Origin: Porites lobata | Taxonomy: Eukaryota > Cnidaria > Anthozoa > Scleractinia > Poritidae | Assembly: GCA_942486035.1 (NCBI GenBank) | Contig: CALNXK010000007.1 | Span: 3,071,001 to 3,135,000, forward strand | DNA length: 64,000 nt | Reading direction: 5' to 3' | Shown here: in pieces, positions 22,301 through 32,100 of the stretch | Layout: every line of letters starts with the position of its first letter | Numbering within the stretch: position 1 is the stretch's first letter | Made by a program: the position numbers and the translations under genes | Notes under the pieces: generated by a model | Seen by the model: only the letters and a program-made list of their open reading frames with translations | The model's database searches: none | What the model was told of the DNA's origin: nothing

Positions 22301-25300
22301 ACAGGCATGTGAAGAACACTCAATGGGACTGGGTCACGATCTTCTGGTGAGTGCTGGTGATACCAGAATAAAGAAATATTTAATGCTTGTTGTTGTTCAA
22401 AATAAAAATGAAGGAAAAGACATGATTATCATAAAAATTAAAAATTGAGAAAGGAGCTCTGTATTAAACAGTTATTATTGGAGTTGTCATTACTAATTTT
22501 TTGCAGCCAGTTACCATGAAGAATAGATGTATAGTAAATGGTTTATGGAACAGCTGAGAAGGCAATGTTATGAATTAGGTGCAGGAATATGATCTTCTGA
22601 GTGAGTGTAGTCCTAAATAGGTCACTGTCATTGCCAGTGACTGCAGCTACTTTGACAATCTGTGCGATAGTCGTCTTTAGTTCACTGTCAAAGGGAGCAA
22701 TACATTGGCAAACTCAGTTGATGGTATAAAAACACTGGTTTATATTGATCTGATTGCATTTGGTGAATTAAGCCATGATGTTTCATGTGTTGTGGTTAAA
22801 TTTCATCCTTGGTTTAAATTTTATTTCCTTTTGTTTTTGTGTATGGTAATATAAAATGTATGATAATGACATGATAATGGGTTTGAAGCAAGAGAAAATA
22901 AAAATTTAAACCAAGGATAAAATTAAACCACAACATGTACATGGTCACCACGGTTACAGGGTTCTCAATAGAAGGCGGCACCCGGCGATTGATTGCCGCT
23001 TACTTTGGGATTTATAGCCGCTTACTTTGTGTTTAAGTCGCTTTTCTTTGCTTTGTTTTGACACCTCTGGCTTTGCTGAAGAGCCTCCTACTTTATCAGT
23101 GATCACCTCCTACTTAAAAATCTATTGAGAACCCTGCGGTTAGCTACATGTACACCGTGATATGAAGACTCAAAAGCTCAAATATTACCACAACGGGTAA
23201 ACTTACCTGTAAAAGAAGGCTAAGTTTTTTCAAGATTAAAAAATCTGACTGATAGAAGAGTATTGTACTAATTTGTACATAAACAACTTATGAAGACACA
23301 GGGCTGGACAAGCTACTTAATATGTTCACCCAGTTTCATACCTTGTGGACAGAAAATCAGTTTCTTTCTTACACTGTAGTTAAATTTGAGTTTTATAATA
23401 TTATTTTAATTGCTTGGTTTTACTTCTCTAAATAAACACTTACAATGGTCACTTCTTCACCAATGACAGAAACATCTGGTCGTCTTCAAAAAAGCAAAGT
23501 CAAGCTTGAGCATTGAGCATAATCATTCTCAACACTTTTTTTAAAATAAATTTCTAAGGGGCATATTAATGCCTCACATCCTCACAAGGTGTATCACATT
23601 AATTATAAATCTCCATTTCAGACATGGCATTTATTTGGAACCTGATATCACTTGCTGTTTGTTTGCATACAGTTGGTTGCAAACACTCTATATTGATTGA
23701 CCAAGAAGAAAGAGCTGCTCCATTTTCAAAGTTTTGTTGTTAAATTATAGTGACTAAAATTGATGTCTACCAAATGATAATATGATAGTGAATTTGTTGT
23801 ATGCAAAAGGATGGCAGAGAAAAAAGAATACGGTAAACTTTGAGTGACAAGCGTGACAAAAAATTTTGCTCGAAAAAATTTTCTGCCAAACTTTTCATCT
23901 TTCTGTAAATCAAGACCAAACCATGGCATCTTTAAGTAAAAATCATGACACAAAGAAAGACTGACCCGGGAAAAGGTTTTCTTAGAGGTCAGGTCATCCT
24001 CATCTATCTCAGAGATTGACTCGCAACTTACATCACTCGTCTCATGACCTCATTGCTCGGCTTTGCTTCCTTTGCAAGCACCCCCCTTGCAATCACACAG
24101 TTGACTTGTGGCAAGTCTGCTTATTCGAGTAATTACAGTACACACTTGATTTTACCCCTTATGCAAACAATTGCAAACATTTAGAATATTAACCAACCTA
24201 AAGTGAGCCAGTGCTGTGATTGCAGCAATACTTGCACAGTCTGTGATATTTCCATCATTGTCCAATACATGTAAATCAACCTTTACTGACCAGACCTAAG
24301 GCAGCAAAAACCAACATATTTTTAAGAATAAAATTTTTGAATAAAGGGTTAAAAAGCACAATATTAAATGACGTCTTTAACAAACCTTTTCACCAGCAAC
24401 AATACATAAAGACTCTACATCTACAGCTCGTGATTCAACATAAAATCTCTCCATAAATCTGTTCAGTTCGACATTAAATTCTGTTGTTCTGAAAGATAAA
24501 AGGAACACAGGATTATTTACACGTACAACTGCATGTCTTCATTGATTACAGCAATATCAACATTATTGTATTTTAATGTACATTTGGGGCCACTGCATTC
24601 TTTGATACAATAATTCTTTGTTAATTAAGCTATTTGCCATTTTAATAATAAATTTTATCAATGTCAAATGAAGTTGCCCACTAGTCATCTTGCCTGAAAT
24701 TTATTGGAGCTGTTGACCTATGTGGCCATGCAGTGGTAGCCTGCGAAAACATCCGTTTCTCCTCGCTCTTCGCCACTGGGGACGTTTCGCATGGAGGAAC
24801 GTCTGCGACTCAGTGACAGAAATTCCATACTGATGACGTAAAATCTGTCCGAAATCCGGTCAGAAGCGCTGATTGGTAGACGGAGCAGTTACATTGTTTT
24901 AGCTATTGTTTACAAATGACAGTCTTGACAGACAAAACACAAAAGCCCACAGAGGTCAAATGTAGATGTGAAAAATCTCTAACAAAACAGTCAATATTTG
25001 TAGAATATAGTCTTCTCCAGAAGAAGTATTTGAGTTTTGTTGGAGCTCTTTGGCAGATGAACACAACACTTTACCAAAATCGACCAGAAGACACATAAAA
25101 TTGGACAAATTTTTATTTGAAACCCCATGACTACAGGATTTATTATGTAAACATTGATTTGCGTCATCAGTATGGAATTTCTGCCTCTGAGTCGCAGACG
25201 TTCCTCCATGCAAAACGTTGCCAGTGGCAAAGAGCGAGGAGAAACGGATGTTTTCGCAGGCTAATGCAGTGGCTGTCTTTCCGCAATAAAATTATTTCTT

Positions 25301-26152
25301 TTTTATGGGTGTAAGGGTAAGTTAACTCTGCAGTTCACATGTCATAATTTTTAGTGATTTCACCATTTACCAATTTATAGCTAGATCAAAAGGGAGTTCA
25401 ACTGTTTAATGATGGATGGATTGGGAAAGTTAAAATCAAATTGCTAGTAATGTCTCAGATAAGAGTTCAGTAATTTAATTGGCATCTTATTGTAATTACA
25501 TTAATTAGAACCAACCTTCCTGCTTCAAATGCTGGTGATGCCATGGGTGAGAGTTCTAAATTAATAAACAGCTGTCCTTCAGTGGGTCTGTTAGGCTTTG
25601 GCTGAGTAACCTCACATGACACTTGTCCTAGGACTCTACATAATGCAAAATAATATTTAATTAAAGAAACAGACTGACTTCTTTCCACACTGGGACTTCC
25701 AATTGACGACCAATTGGTTGGAACTGGACTCCCTGCCATTTCAAAATAGTAAGATTTTTGTTTCTGTTTAACTTCTGATCAACATTACAGTGTACGTTAT
25801 GCTTTTCGCCAACTGCAGGAAAACCTAGCTCATATTATAAAACAAGACCCTATAAATTTCCGTGAACTAGATTCATTAATTGATTGTATTGTACCTTGTT
25901 CGTCCCAGTTGCACCTCACAGTGCCCGCGGTCCACACCAAAAGAAATTCGGATTTTCCTGTAGTCATATGTTTCTCGTCCATCTAAACGCTATTCAAAGC
26001 ACAAAATGATGACGTTAAATCTTTGAGACAACCAAACCATCATTAAATCAAGCACGTCAGGTAATAATCTCTGTTCTTACCTTTCTTGATCTTACTCCTT
26101 GAAGGAGAAATTCTTTTTCACACGAGGATAGGGGAACATTCGCAGACTTCAT
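16175..26152 (-). CDS. EXOSC9: EXOSC9 / RRP45, RNase PH-like subunit of the RNA exosome
   Basis: Exons (minus): 26081..26152, 25895..25989, 25516..25635, 24386..24488, 24198..24295, 23444..23483, 22271..22353, 21038..21170, 20369..20457, 20056..20168, probably 19719..19729, then 18165..18336, 17240..17330 and 16175..16331; about 458 residues. The start MKSANVPLSSCEKEFL, then RLDGRETYDYRKIRISFG, FINLELSPMASPAFEAGR and MGGGVSLEADQ match the RNase PH fold of RRP45. The tail has GPGTAQIGEGGDNSW, an acidic run (IDDDDDDDSMEE), an ESDSSEEDEVVIL motif and a basic end KKKNRRKNKPKKR. Known: RRP45 is a catalytically inert ring subunit of the nine-subunit exosome core; the basic tail marks nuclear/nucleolar forms. 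Exons 1-10 and 12-14 have consistent phases. The exon 10-12 junction needs an insert of 3n+2 nt. The 11-nt microexon given is the one in-frame solution I found. Divergent with PRORP. Confidence 0.92.
16354..16440. repeat. (AATC)n / (GATC)n microsatellite
   Basis: About 20 AATC/GATC units lie in the last EXOSC9 intron, ending 22 bp from the acceptor of the terminal exon. On the transcribed strand it reads (GATT)n, so length change could affect the branch-point region. That effect is inference. Confidence 0.9.
22788..22935. mobile_element. 148-bp inverted-repeat MITE in EXOSC9 intron 6
   Basis: TGTTGTGGTTAAATTTCATC at the left is mirrored by an inverted end finishing CCACAACA; arms extend through CCTTGGTTTAAATTTTAT. 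It is a nearly complete fold-back with a short central loop. No gene content. Confidence 0.65.
22967..23136. mobile_element. 170-bp MITE with CAGGGTTCTCAATAG termini in EXOSC9 intron 6
   Basis: CAGGGTTCTCAATAG at 22967 is inverted at the right end (CTATTGAGAACCCTG to 23136). CGGTTA is repeated exactly on both sides (22961..22966 and 23137..23142). CAGGG termini suggest a hAT-type MITE, though hAT duplications are usually 8 bp. Inside are Gly/Thr-rich CCGCTTACTTTG-like units. Confidence 0.65.
24737..25263. mobile_element. 527-bp MITE with long inverted repeats and 9-bp target duplication
   Basis: TAGCCTGCGAAAACATCCGT at 24737 is inverted exactly at the right end (25263). Arms run about 110 bp through CTCCTCGCTCTTCGCCACTG and GACGTTCC. 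ATGCAGTGG occurs immediately outside both ends (24728..24736 and 25264..25272). A 9-bp duplication with long arms is what Mutator-like (MULE) elements make. It lies in intron 3 of EXOSC9. No transposase. Confidence 0.85.
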
Positions 26153-26376
26153 GCTCTCAAACGTCTCCTTTTGGTCAGGCGTTCCTGACGCCCGAGGAAA
26201 GACTGGTGAAAATTTCTCCATACATGACCCACTTACTTGTAATCAAGTGGACGCTGACCAGTTCTTCGATGTTTCACCACTGGAACTATTCAAAGGACAA
26301 CTATAATAGCTCTTTCGATAATTTCAAGGCTGAGAAAGTTGAGAATTGTTGCATCCTTCACCTGGGAAAAACAGGT
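26153..26376. promoter_or_regulatory. Probable bidirectional promoter, EXOSC9 / PRORP
   Basis: Only 224 bp separate the EXOSC9 ATG (minus, 26152) and the PRORP ATG (plus, 26377). No TATA box stands out, as is usual for bidirectional housekeeping promoters. The plus-strand frame is open across this region and into EXOSC9 exon 1, but that part is antisense to a conserved exon and not PRORP-like. Confidence 0.55.
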
Positions 26377-27972
26377 ATGATGACATTGAGGAAACTTAGT
26401 TTGGTTTTGAAACCACATTCAAGCGCTTGTGTTCTTTTCAAAACGTTCTCTGTATGTTCCTCGAATGCAAGTTTTTCCGTTGAAAGAGCAGAAAATGACC
26501 AAAGCTCGCTTCTTGAAACAAAGGTGAAAACATACATAAAGGAAGGTGATATCCAAGCTGCGCTACAGCTGTTCGAAGAGAGCAGAAAAGACTCTGGTGT
26601 TAAGCTTGCATGGTCAGTAGAAGGGGCTAGTTCTTTGTTGCACATGTTTTCTGAACATGGTGAACACAAAGCTGTCGATCGATTATATAAAGATATGCAG
26701 AAGAATGTCACTTACATTGGGGAAGGAGCTAAAACAACTGTGATCAAGTCCTACTGCAATCGGCATCAGTTTGATAAGGCTATTGAAATGTTACATGAAA
26801 TCACAAATGACAACATGATCCACCATACACGTCACTATGATTATGTGATTAAAACCTTGGCTCAAAATGGTTTGACCAAAAAAGCCTTTCAGCTTTTTGA
26901 CGAAAAATGTCAACAACAGGCTCACTGTCGTGCTAGCAGAGGTGACAGATGTTTAACGGTAGATAAGGAAATGATTGCGTCGCTGCTTAACCCTATGAAC
27001 ATACCACAACCCTTGCCTAAAGACGGTGAAGGTGTCGCTTCAAACAGGAAATGTGATGATGAAGAAGCTGCCAAAAGACACAAGGTGTATAAAGGAATGT
27101 CGCTGAAAGTTTTTAGTTACCTTCAACATGCAGGAGTAAAACTTCCAGGTCAATTACTCCAGGTAATCCGTCACTGGTTCAGACATGACCCATATTATTC
27201 CTGGACATGGAAGAACAGTAAGGTTTCTGAGATAGGAATGTGTTCAAACTGTGGAAATCACCTGACATGTGGCATAGCCCCAAGTGAGATTTCTCAGCTC
27301 GAATGTGAAATTATCAAGCTGTCAAGTTGTCTTGAACAAAATGTAACTATACTCCATGGTAAAAAGCTGGATAAGAGAATGTGCCAAGAGCTGGATGACT
27401 TTAAACAGTTTGTTAAACAGCAAGGGCCATTTGATGTCATTATTGATGGTCTTAACGTTGGACTTCACGGATCAATGGCGAACAGAAAGAATATGGTATT
27501 CTCAACAGATAGGATCAAAGAGACTGCACGCAACTTTGCTAGTCAGAAGAAGAAAGTACTGCTAATTATTCGTCACAATGCTCTAGTTTGGAATCGCGCT
27601 CAAAGCTTAATTAATAATTTGGAGAACATTTGCTCTGTGTATACAAACAAGTTTAACAATGACGACTTATATCTTTTGTATGCTGCAGCATTCAGTGGGA
27701 TGCAACAGGTTCAAATAGTAACCAATGACAGACTCAGGGATCATCGGCTTTTATTACCAATCAACTTGTGGTGGACATTTTTGAGGTGGACAAGGTTGAA
27801 TTGTGTATCCTTTTCAACTAGTGCCAATGGCAAACTCAAATTCTTCCAGCAAAACTTTGACCCAGTGGTTCAACGTGCTGGAAATTCTTGGCACTTCCCT
27901 GCTAAAGATGATACGTGGAGATGTGTGACAAGAGCAGGACTGAAAAAGGAATTTGAATATGACAGTGAGTAG
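26377..27972 (+). CDS. PRORP: PRORP, protein-only (mitochondrial) RNase P catalytic subunit
   Basis: Uninterrupted 531-codon frame. The start MMTLRKLSLVLKPHSS is chosen because it gives a basic, hydroxylated mitochondrial-type presequence; an open extension upstream to 26086 is rejected. Residues about 45-290 form PPR-like helical repeats. CSNCGNHLTCG (Cys289, Cys292) with WH (His506) and Cys516 make the structural zinc site. The NYN nuclease domain shows FDVIIDGLNV (Asp357), NDDLYLLYA (Asp429/430), and TNDRLRDH (Asp451, Asp455). Known: PRORP cleaves 5' leaders from mitochondrial pre-tRNAs; in animals it works with the TRMT10C-HSD17B10 methyltransferase complex. All catalytic acidic residues are present. 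Human PRORP is 583 residues and multi-exon; this copy has no introns, unlike every neighbour. Convergent with PPID. Confidence 0.94.
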   Translation: MMTLRKLSLVLKPHSSACVLFKTFSVCSSNASFSVERAENDQSSLLETKVKTYIKEGDIQAALQLFEESRKDSGVKLAWSVEGASSLLHMFSEHGEHKAVDRLYKDMQKNVTYIGEGAKTTVIKSYCNRHQFDKAIEMLHEITNDNMIHHTRHYDYVIKTLAQNGLTKKAFQLFDEKCQQQAHCRASRGDRCLTVDKEMIASLLNPMNIPQPLPKDGEGVASNRKCDDEEAAKRHKVYKGMSLKVFSYLQHAGVKLPGQLLQVIRHWFRHDPYYSWTWKNSKVSEIGMCSNCGNHLTCGIAPSEISQLECEIIKLSSCLEQNVTILHGKKLDKRMCQELDDFKQFVKQQGPFDVIIDGLNVGLHGSMANRKNMVFSTDRIKETARNFASQKKKVLLIIRHNALVWNRAQSLINNLENICSVYTNKFNNDDLYLLYAAAFSGMQQVQIVTNDRLRDHRLLLPINLWWTFLRWTRLNCVSFSTSANGKLKFFQQNFDPVVQRAGNSWHFPAKDDTWRCVTRAGLKKEFEYDSE

Positions 27973-28600
27973 GAATTCTGGTACTGATCAGTGACTACTA
28001 AGCCCATGATTTCTTTCCCGTGAGCATACTGAAAAGAACATTATGTAATTAAACAACAGTGGACAATTCCAGGGCACGTACAGTGTCTTCAATTTTTGAA
28101 AAAGTCTTTAAATTTATAAACCAGTTTCCAGACCTGAAAAAAGTCTAGAAAATAAAGACAAAGCCTGAAAATAAAGTTTAAAAACTGGAGCCTTTTTTGC
28201 CAAGCAAAATTTTCTGACAGGTGACAAATTTAATCTTATTTAATCTTGTCTGTAGCCAAAACATTCAATCAGAGAAGGTAAAGTTTCAGAACCCTCCTAT
28301 GTTGGCATTGGTACAGTACTTTAACACTGCCTCATGGAAAAAGTTTGGTTCCTGTGTTTGTCAAGGTTTCTATGTACATGTATTGTAATTTTAACAACCT
28401 TGAAAAAATGCGGGAATTGAATGTTGTTCTACACTTGTAAATCATTGTGGAATGAGGCTGCGTTAAACACAACAGAGTTCATCCCTCCTTCCTTTTCCTT
28501 TTTTCCTTCTTCACTGGAATACATGTTTTCCAGTAATTCAATGCAAGTTGTAATTTATAGTAAGGCTTTTGAAGAAAAAAAAAGCAACGGGTAACACTTT

Positions 28601-28653
28601 GTCATGAAAACAATTTTGAATAAAATTGTTTGTCTTTTGCCTTTCTCTTCCAT
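28601..28653 (-). pseudogene. Relic duplicate of the PPID terminal exon end
   Basis: On the minus strand, ATGGAAGAGAAAGGC then AAAGACAAACAATTTTATTC and AAAATTGTTTTCATGACAA align with the last 50 nt of PPID exon 10 (29161 onward) with a few substitutions and a small deletion that shifts the frame. It lies about 510 bp downstream of the true exon in the same orientation. It is an old tandem partial duplication, not an exon in use. Confidence 0.6.
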
Positions 28654-28980
28654 AAACCATTTATGGCACATTTGATATTGTTTCCACAATAATAATTTAA
28701 AACTTAAGGTATTGCAAGTGTCACGCATCACAAATAATTTTTCCGTTCATATTTTCATGGAGTGAGCAAACCGCAAGATGCAACCAACAGTACTCAGGCT
28801 GCCAGAGAGGGGACACAGGGAGGTGAAAAGACAAGGGACAAGAATGCAAGGGCTCCATATAAGACAATGTCTTCTTCTTTTTATTAAAAATTATTATTAT
28901 TGCCTTAATAATGAATCTTATGACCTGCATTAGATGTAAAAGTGTACTACCTAGAAAATTAAAAATTTTTGAAACAATAA

Positions 28981-28986
28981 TTTATT
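28981..28986 (-). terminator. Polyadenylation signal of PPID
   Basis: AATAAA on the minus strand, 175 nt after the PPID stop codon. Confidence 0.45.
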
Positions 28987-29160
28987 GCATTCAAAGAAAT
29001 TATTATCTTAACACACTGGTGATTGTCACAGTTAACAGAAGAGAGAGGTGCACAAATGAAAAAGTGTTGAAGTTGCAACGTTATTCACTTTCATTTGCAT
29101 ATTACAACGTAGCACTAAGGGTTTCATTTTTTTTGTCCAAAACTGAACAAGGAAAAGTTG

Positions 29161-32100
29161 TCATGAAAACAATTTTGAATAAATCTGTTTGTCTTTCTGG
29201 CGTTTCTCCTCCATCAGCTTCTTAAGTCTTGCCACCTCAGTCTTGATACTTTTATCATTCGGTGCCAGCTTTTCAGCCACTTGAAGGTCAACCTGAGTTG
29301 AAATGAAAAAATATTTGTAAACAAATTTTAAAAAATACAAAACAATTTCCTGTTCATTAGATACTACATACGTAGAGAAGGGGGGGGTACTGCCTCATAT
29401 GGGCTACATAGGTATGTGTGGTTGTGAAGGGTATGGTTTTCAAGCAGTGTACTCTGGGGCAGGGTATATAAATCAGAGAGTTTAGGTCTAGAAGAGGGTA
29501 TCATTTTCCAGGAAACTGATCAGCTGGTTGAAGATTTTAGTCTAGACTAGGGAAACCAGGAATTGTCACTCAAAAATATGAAAAAATCAAATCAGTTTCA
29601 GGGTTGGCAAATATGCCAAATTTGGTGTATTTTAAGCCAAAATTGTTCAGATGACCCAACTGAGGTTATGGAGGGAGTCACTTCGACTCCAAAAATTTTC
29701 AGTAACAAACAGGGAACCACTTCGAAGCACAGTTTTGTCCTTACCCTTTTCACAACAAATACAAATATTTACGTTAATTGTAAATGTTGTAAACCTTAAT
29801 TAAGTCATTGAAATTAAAGAATTATACTGCACAACAAAACAGGAAGAGGGTAAATTACAATCAAAGTTTACTCGATGACCACCATCATGGATTTCAGCTT
29901 TCCAGGTCAGCCGACCACCACGGCTACTTCGTGTATCCCTCACGATAGTGTATACATGCCAGGACCACATGCTGGAAAGTCTGATACTTGACTCCAAATA
30001 TTCCAAAATGACTCAAAAATTTGTGAAGCAAGAGTCAAACTAACTGCACTGATCAATAAAATTTGCAAACTCTGGGTTTTGTTTCAGCTGGACTTTTTGT
30101 GACCTCAGTAGTTTCTGGAAAGCAGATACTCTGGGATGGGGGGTGGGGGGATTTCGGTAGTTTAGTCTAGTATAGGGTAGCAAAATTCACTTGAACGATC
30201 TCTGGTATAGGCTAAGGGTTCCAGGGTCCCAGCGGCACATCACCACCCAAAAATTCCTTAAGTACCCTCCCCGGGACAACGTACCATTGCTTGTTCAAAA
30301 TCTTTCATGTTTGTGTTAGACTGTCCTCTTCTGTAAAGAGCTTTTATGTTGTTTGGATCCAGATCCAACACCTGTTATCAAATTTAAGAACACTCATCAT
30401 CAACCTCCCTTAAAGTGTTAGCTAACAGCTTTTATTAAGCATTTGACTTTTCAGGAGTTTTTAGGTTGTGTCCCCATTGAGAGAACATCAACAACATATA
30501 TAGTTTAGAATGTTTCCAATAACGTGAACAACTATGATTCATGATCTAACCCACCCTTCTTTACATGTAGCTACGTACGTTTAAGTTTTTTCTGCATAAT
30601 TATTGTTTTTTTGTAATCAAGCCACCTTCTATAAAAGTGAAATTGAAAAGATTTTCAAAGTTTCTAGATTCAGTTCCCAAACAGCAGTTTCTGATTATGA
30701 ACTTGCCAACTCCCATGAAGCTTGTATTCAGAGAGTACCACATTCATCTTGTAACAAAATGTATTTCTTTATTGTTTTACCCATGACGCACTTACAAAAG
30801 AAATTGTGTAAACATGTCAGTCTGTTCCAGACAGCCGCACCGAATACATTGAATTATTACAATACGTGAAAAGTTTGGTGTCTGAATCAATTAGGAATGC
30901 TGTTTCAATTTGGAACGGCTCAGCTGAGAATTTCGCCTTTGGAATGGCTTTGATTCAGATGCAGAACTTTTCATGTACCAAACCTAATGCATAGATTATT
31001 ATAATGTATTTTGTAAGCAGTTTGACCGAAATGAGCATTTTTTGCCTTTTGATCTTAGTTCAGCTGCAATTAGGATCGGCGTCTGAATCAATTCAGCCAG
31101 TCTAAATAATTTGGGTCGGCCTTAATTAGAATTAGGTTCAGCTCATGAAAAGCTCGGCATCTGATTCGGGCCTGAACTGTTCCAAACCAAACAAAGCATA
31201 AATTATTTTCCTACATATGGGCCGTTGGAACTGAATGACCATACATGTACAGTGCTACATATGTAACTCCAAATTATATGAATACATTAATTTGGCAGCC
31301 ATGACTGCAGTTTTGTTACAGTTAATAATTGTACCTCATTACAATCTGCAGCTGCTCCAGAATAGTCACCTAATTTTAATCTGCAAGCAGCTCTGCAAAA
31401 TATAATAAAAGGTGGACCAACATACATTGACTGCATGAAACAGTTTATGAATTCAAGAGTAATGATGAATGTTTTTACTGGCTTTAACTTGTTGATAGGC
31501 AAAGGTGTGGGAATTGTTGCAGTCCTTATACCTAGAGAACTATGCTTATCACTCATCTCATTACAAAAAGCACAGAAAATGGGCCAGGATGAATACTGTA
31601 CATAACTGAATGGTTTACATACTTTACCCACATACCTGTTTAGGTAACAACTCAAGGACAATGCCTTTACTTTTTCTTCACCTTCACCTAGTTTCTTATC
31701 TTTTGTTTCATCTTCACTATCACTGGAATCTGTGTCATTTTCTGAGTCTAAATGTTTAAGGTAGCTGGAAAGAAATATTACCATTTTTTAAGTTTTAAAA
31801 TAGTTAAAATTAATATTATGACTACACAATAAAAAAGGTAGACTGGACAACACCAAAATATTTGTTGCATAATTATTATAACAAATATTATAACTACCAT
31901 ACCAGCAAAATAAAATATTTAAATCTATTAATAAATAATATTATTATTATTTTGCTCTTTGACTGAAAAGCAGATTAAGTGCTATTACTCACCGGAGTGT
32001 TTTAGTGTATTTATTTTTGGCTTTTTCATATTTTTGAGCCTTGAATTGCTCATTTCCAATACATTTTATCTTTTCTGCCTCTACTAGTATTTCATCCACC

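Larger units (their letters stand above)
27973..29160. other. Convergent spacer between PRORP and PPID
   Basis: It contains likely PRORP polyadenylation signals (AATAAA at 28151..28156), a relic of the PPID terminal exon (28601..28653, minus), and the PPID polyadenylation signal. No other coding exon was recognised. Confidence 0.6.

Noticed and set aside
26086..26376. 97-codon upstream extension of the PRORP frame
   Set aside because: It is antisense to the conserved first exon of EXOSC9 over 26086..26152 and crosses the shared promoter. The sequence is not PRORP-like, and a better mitochondrial-type start is at 26377.
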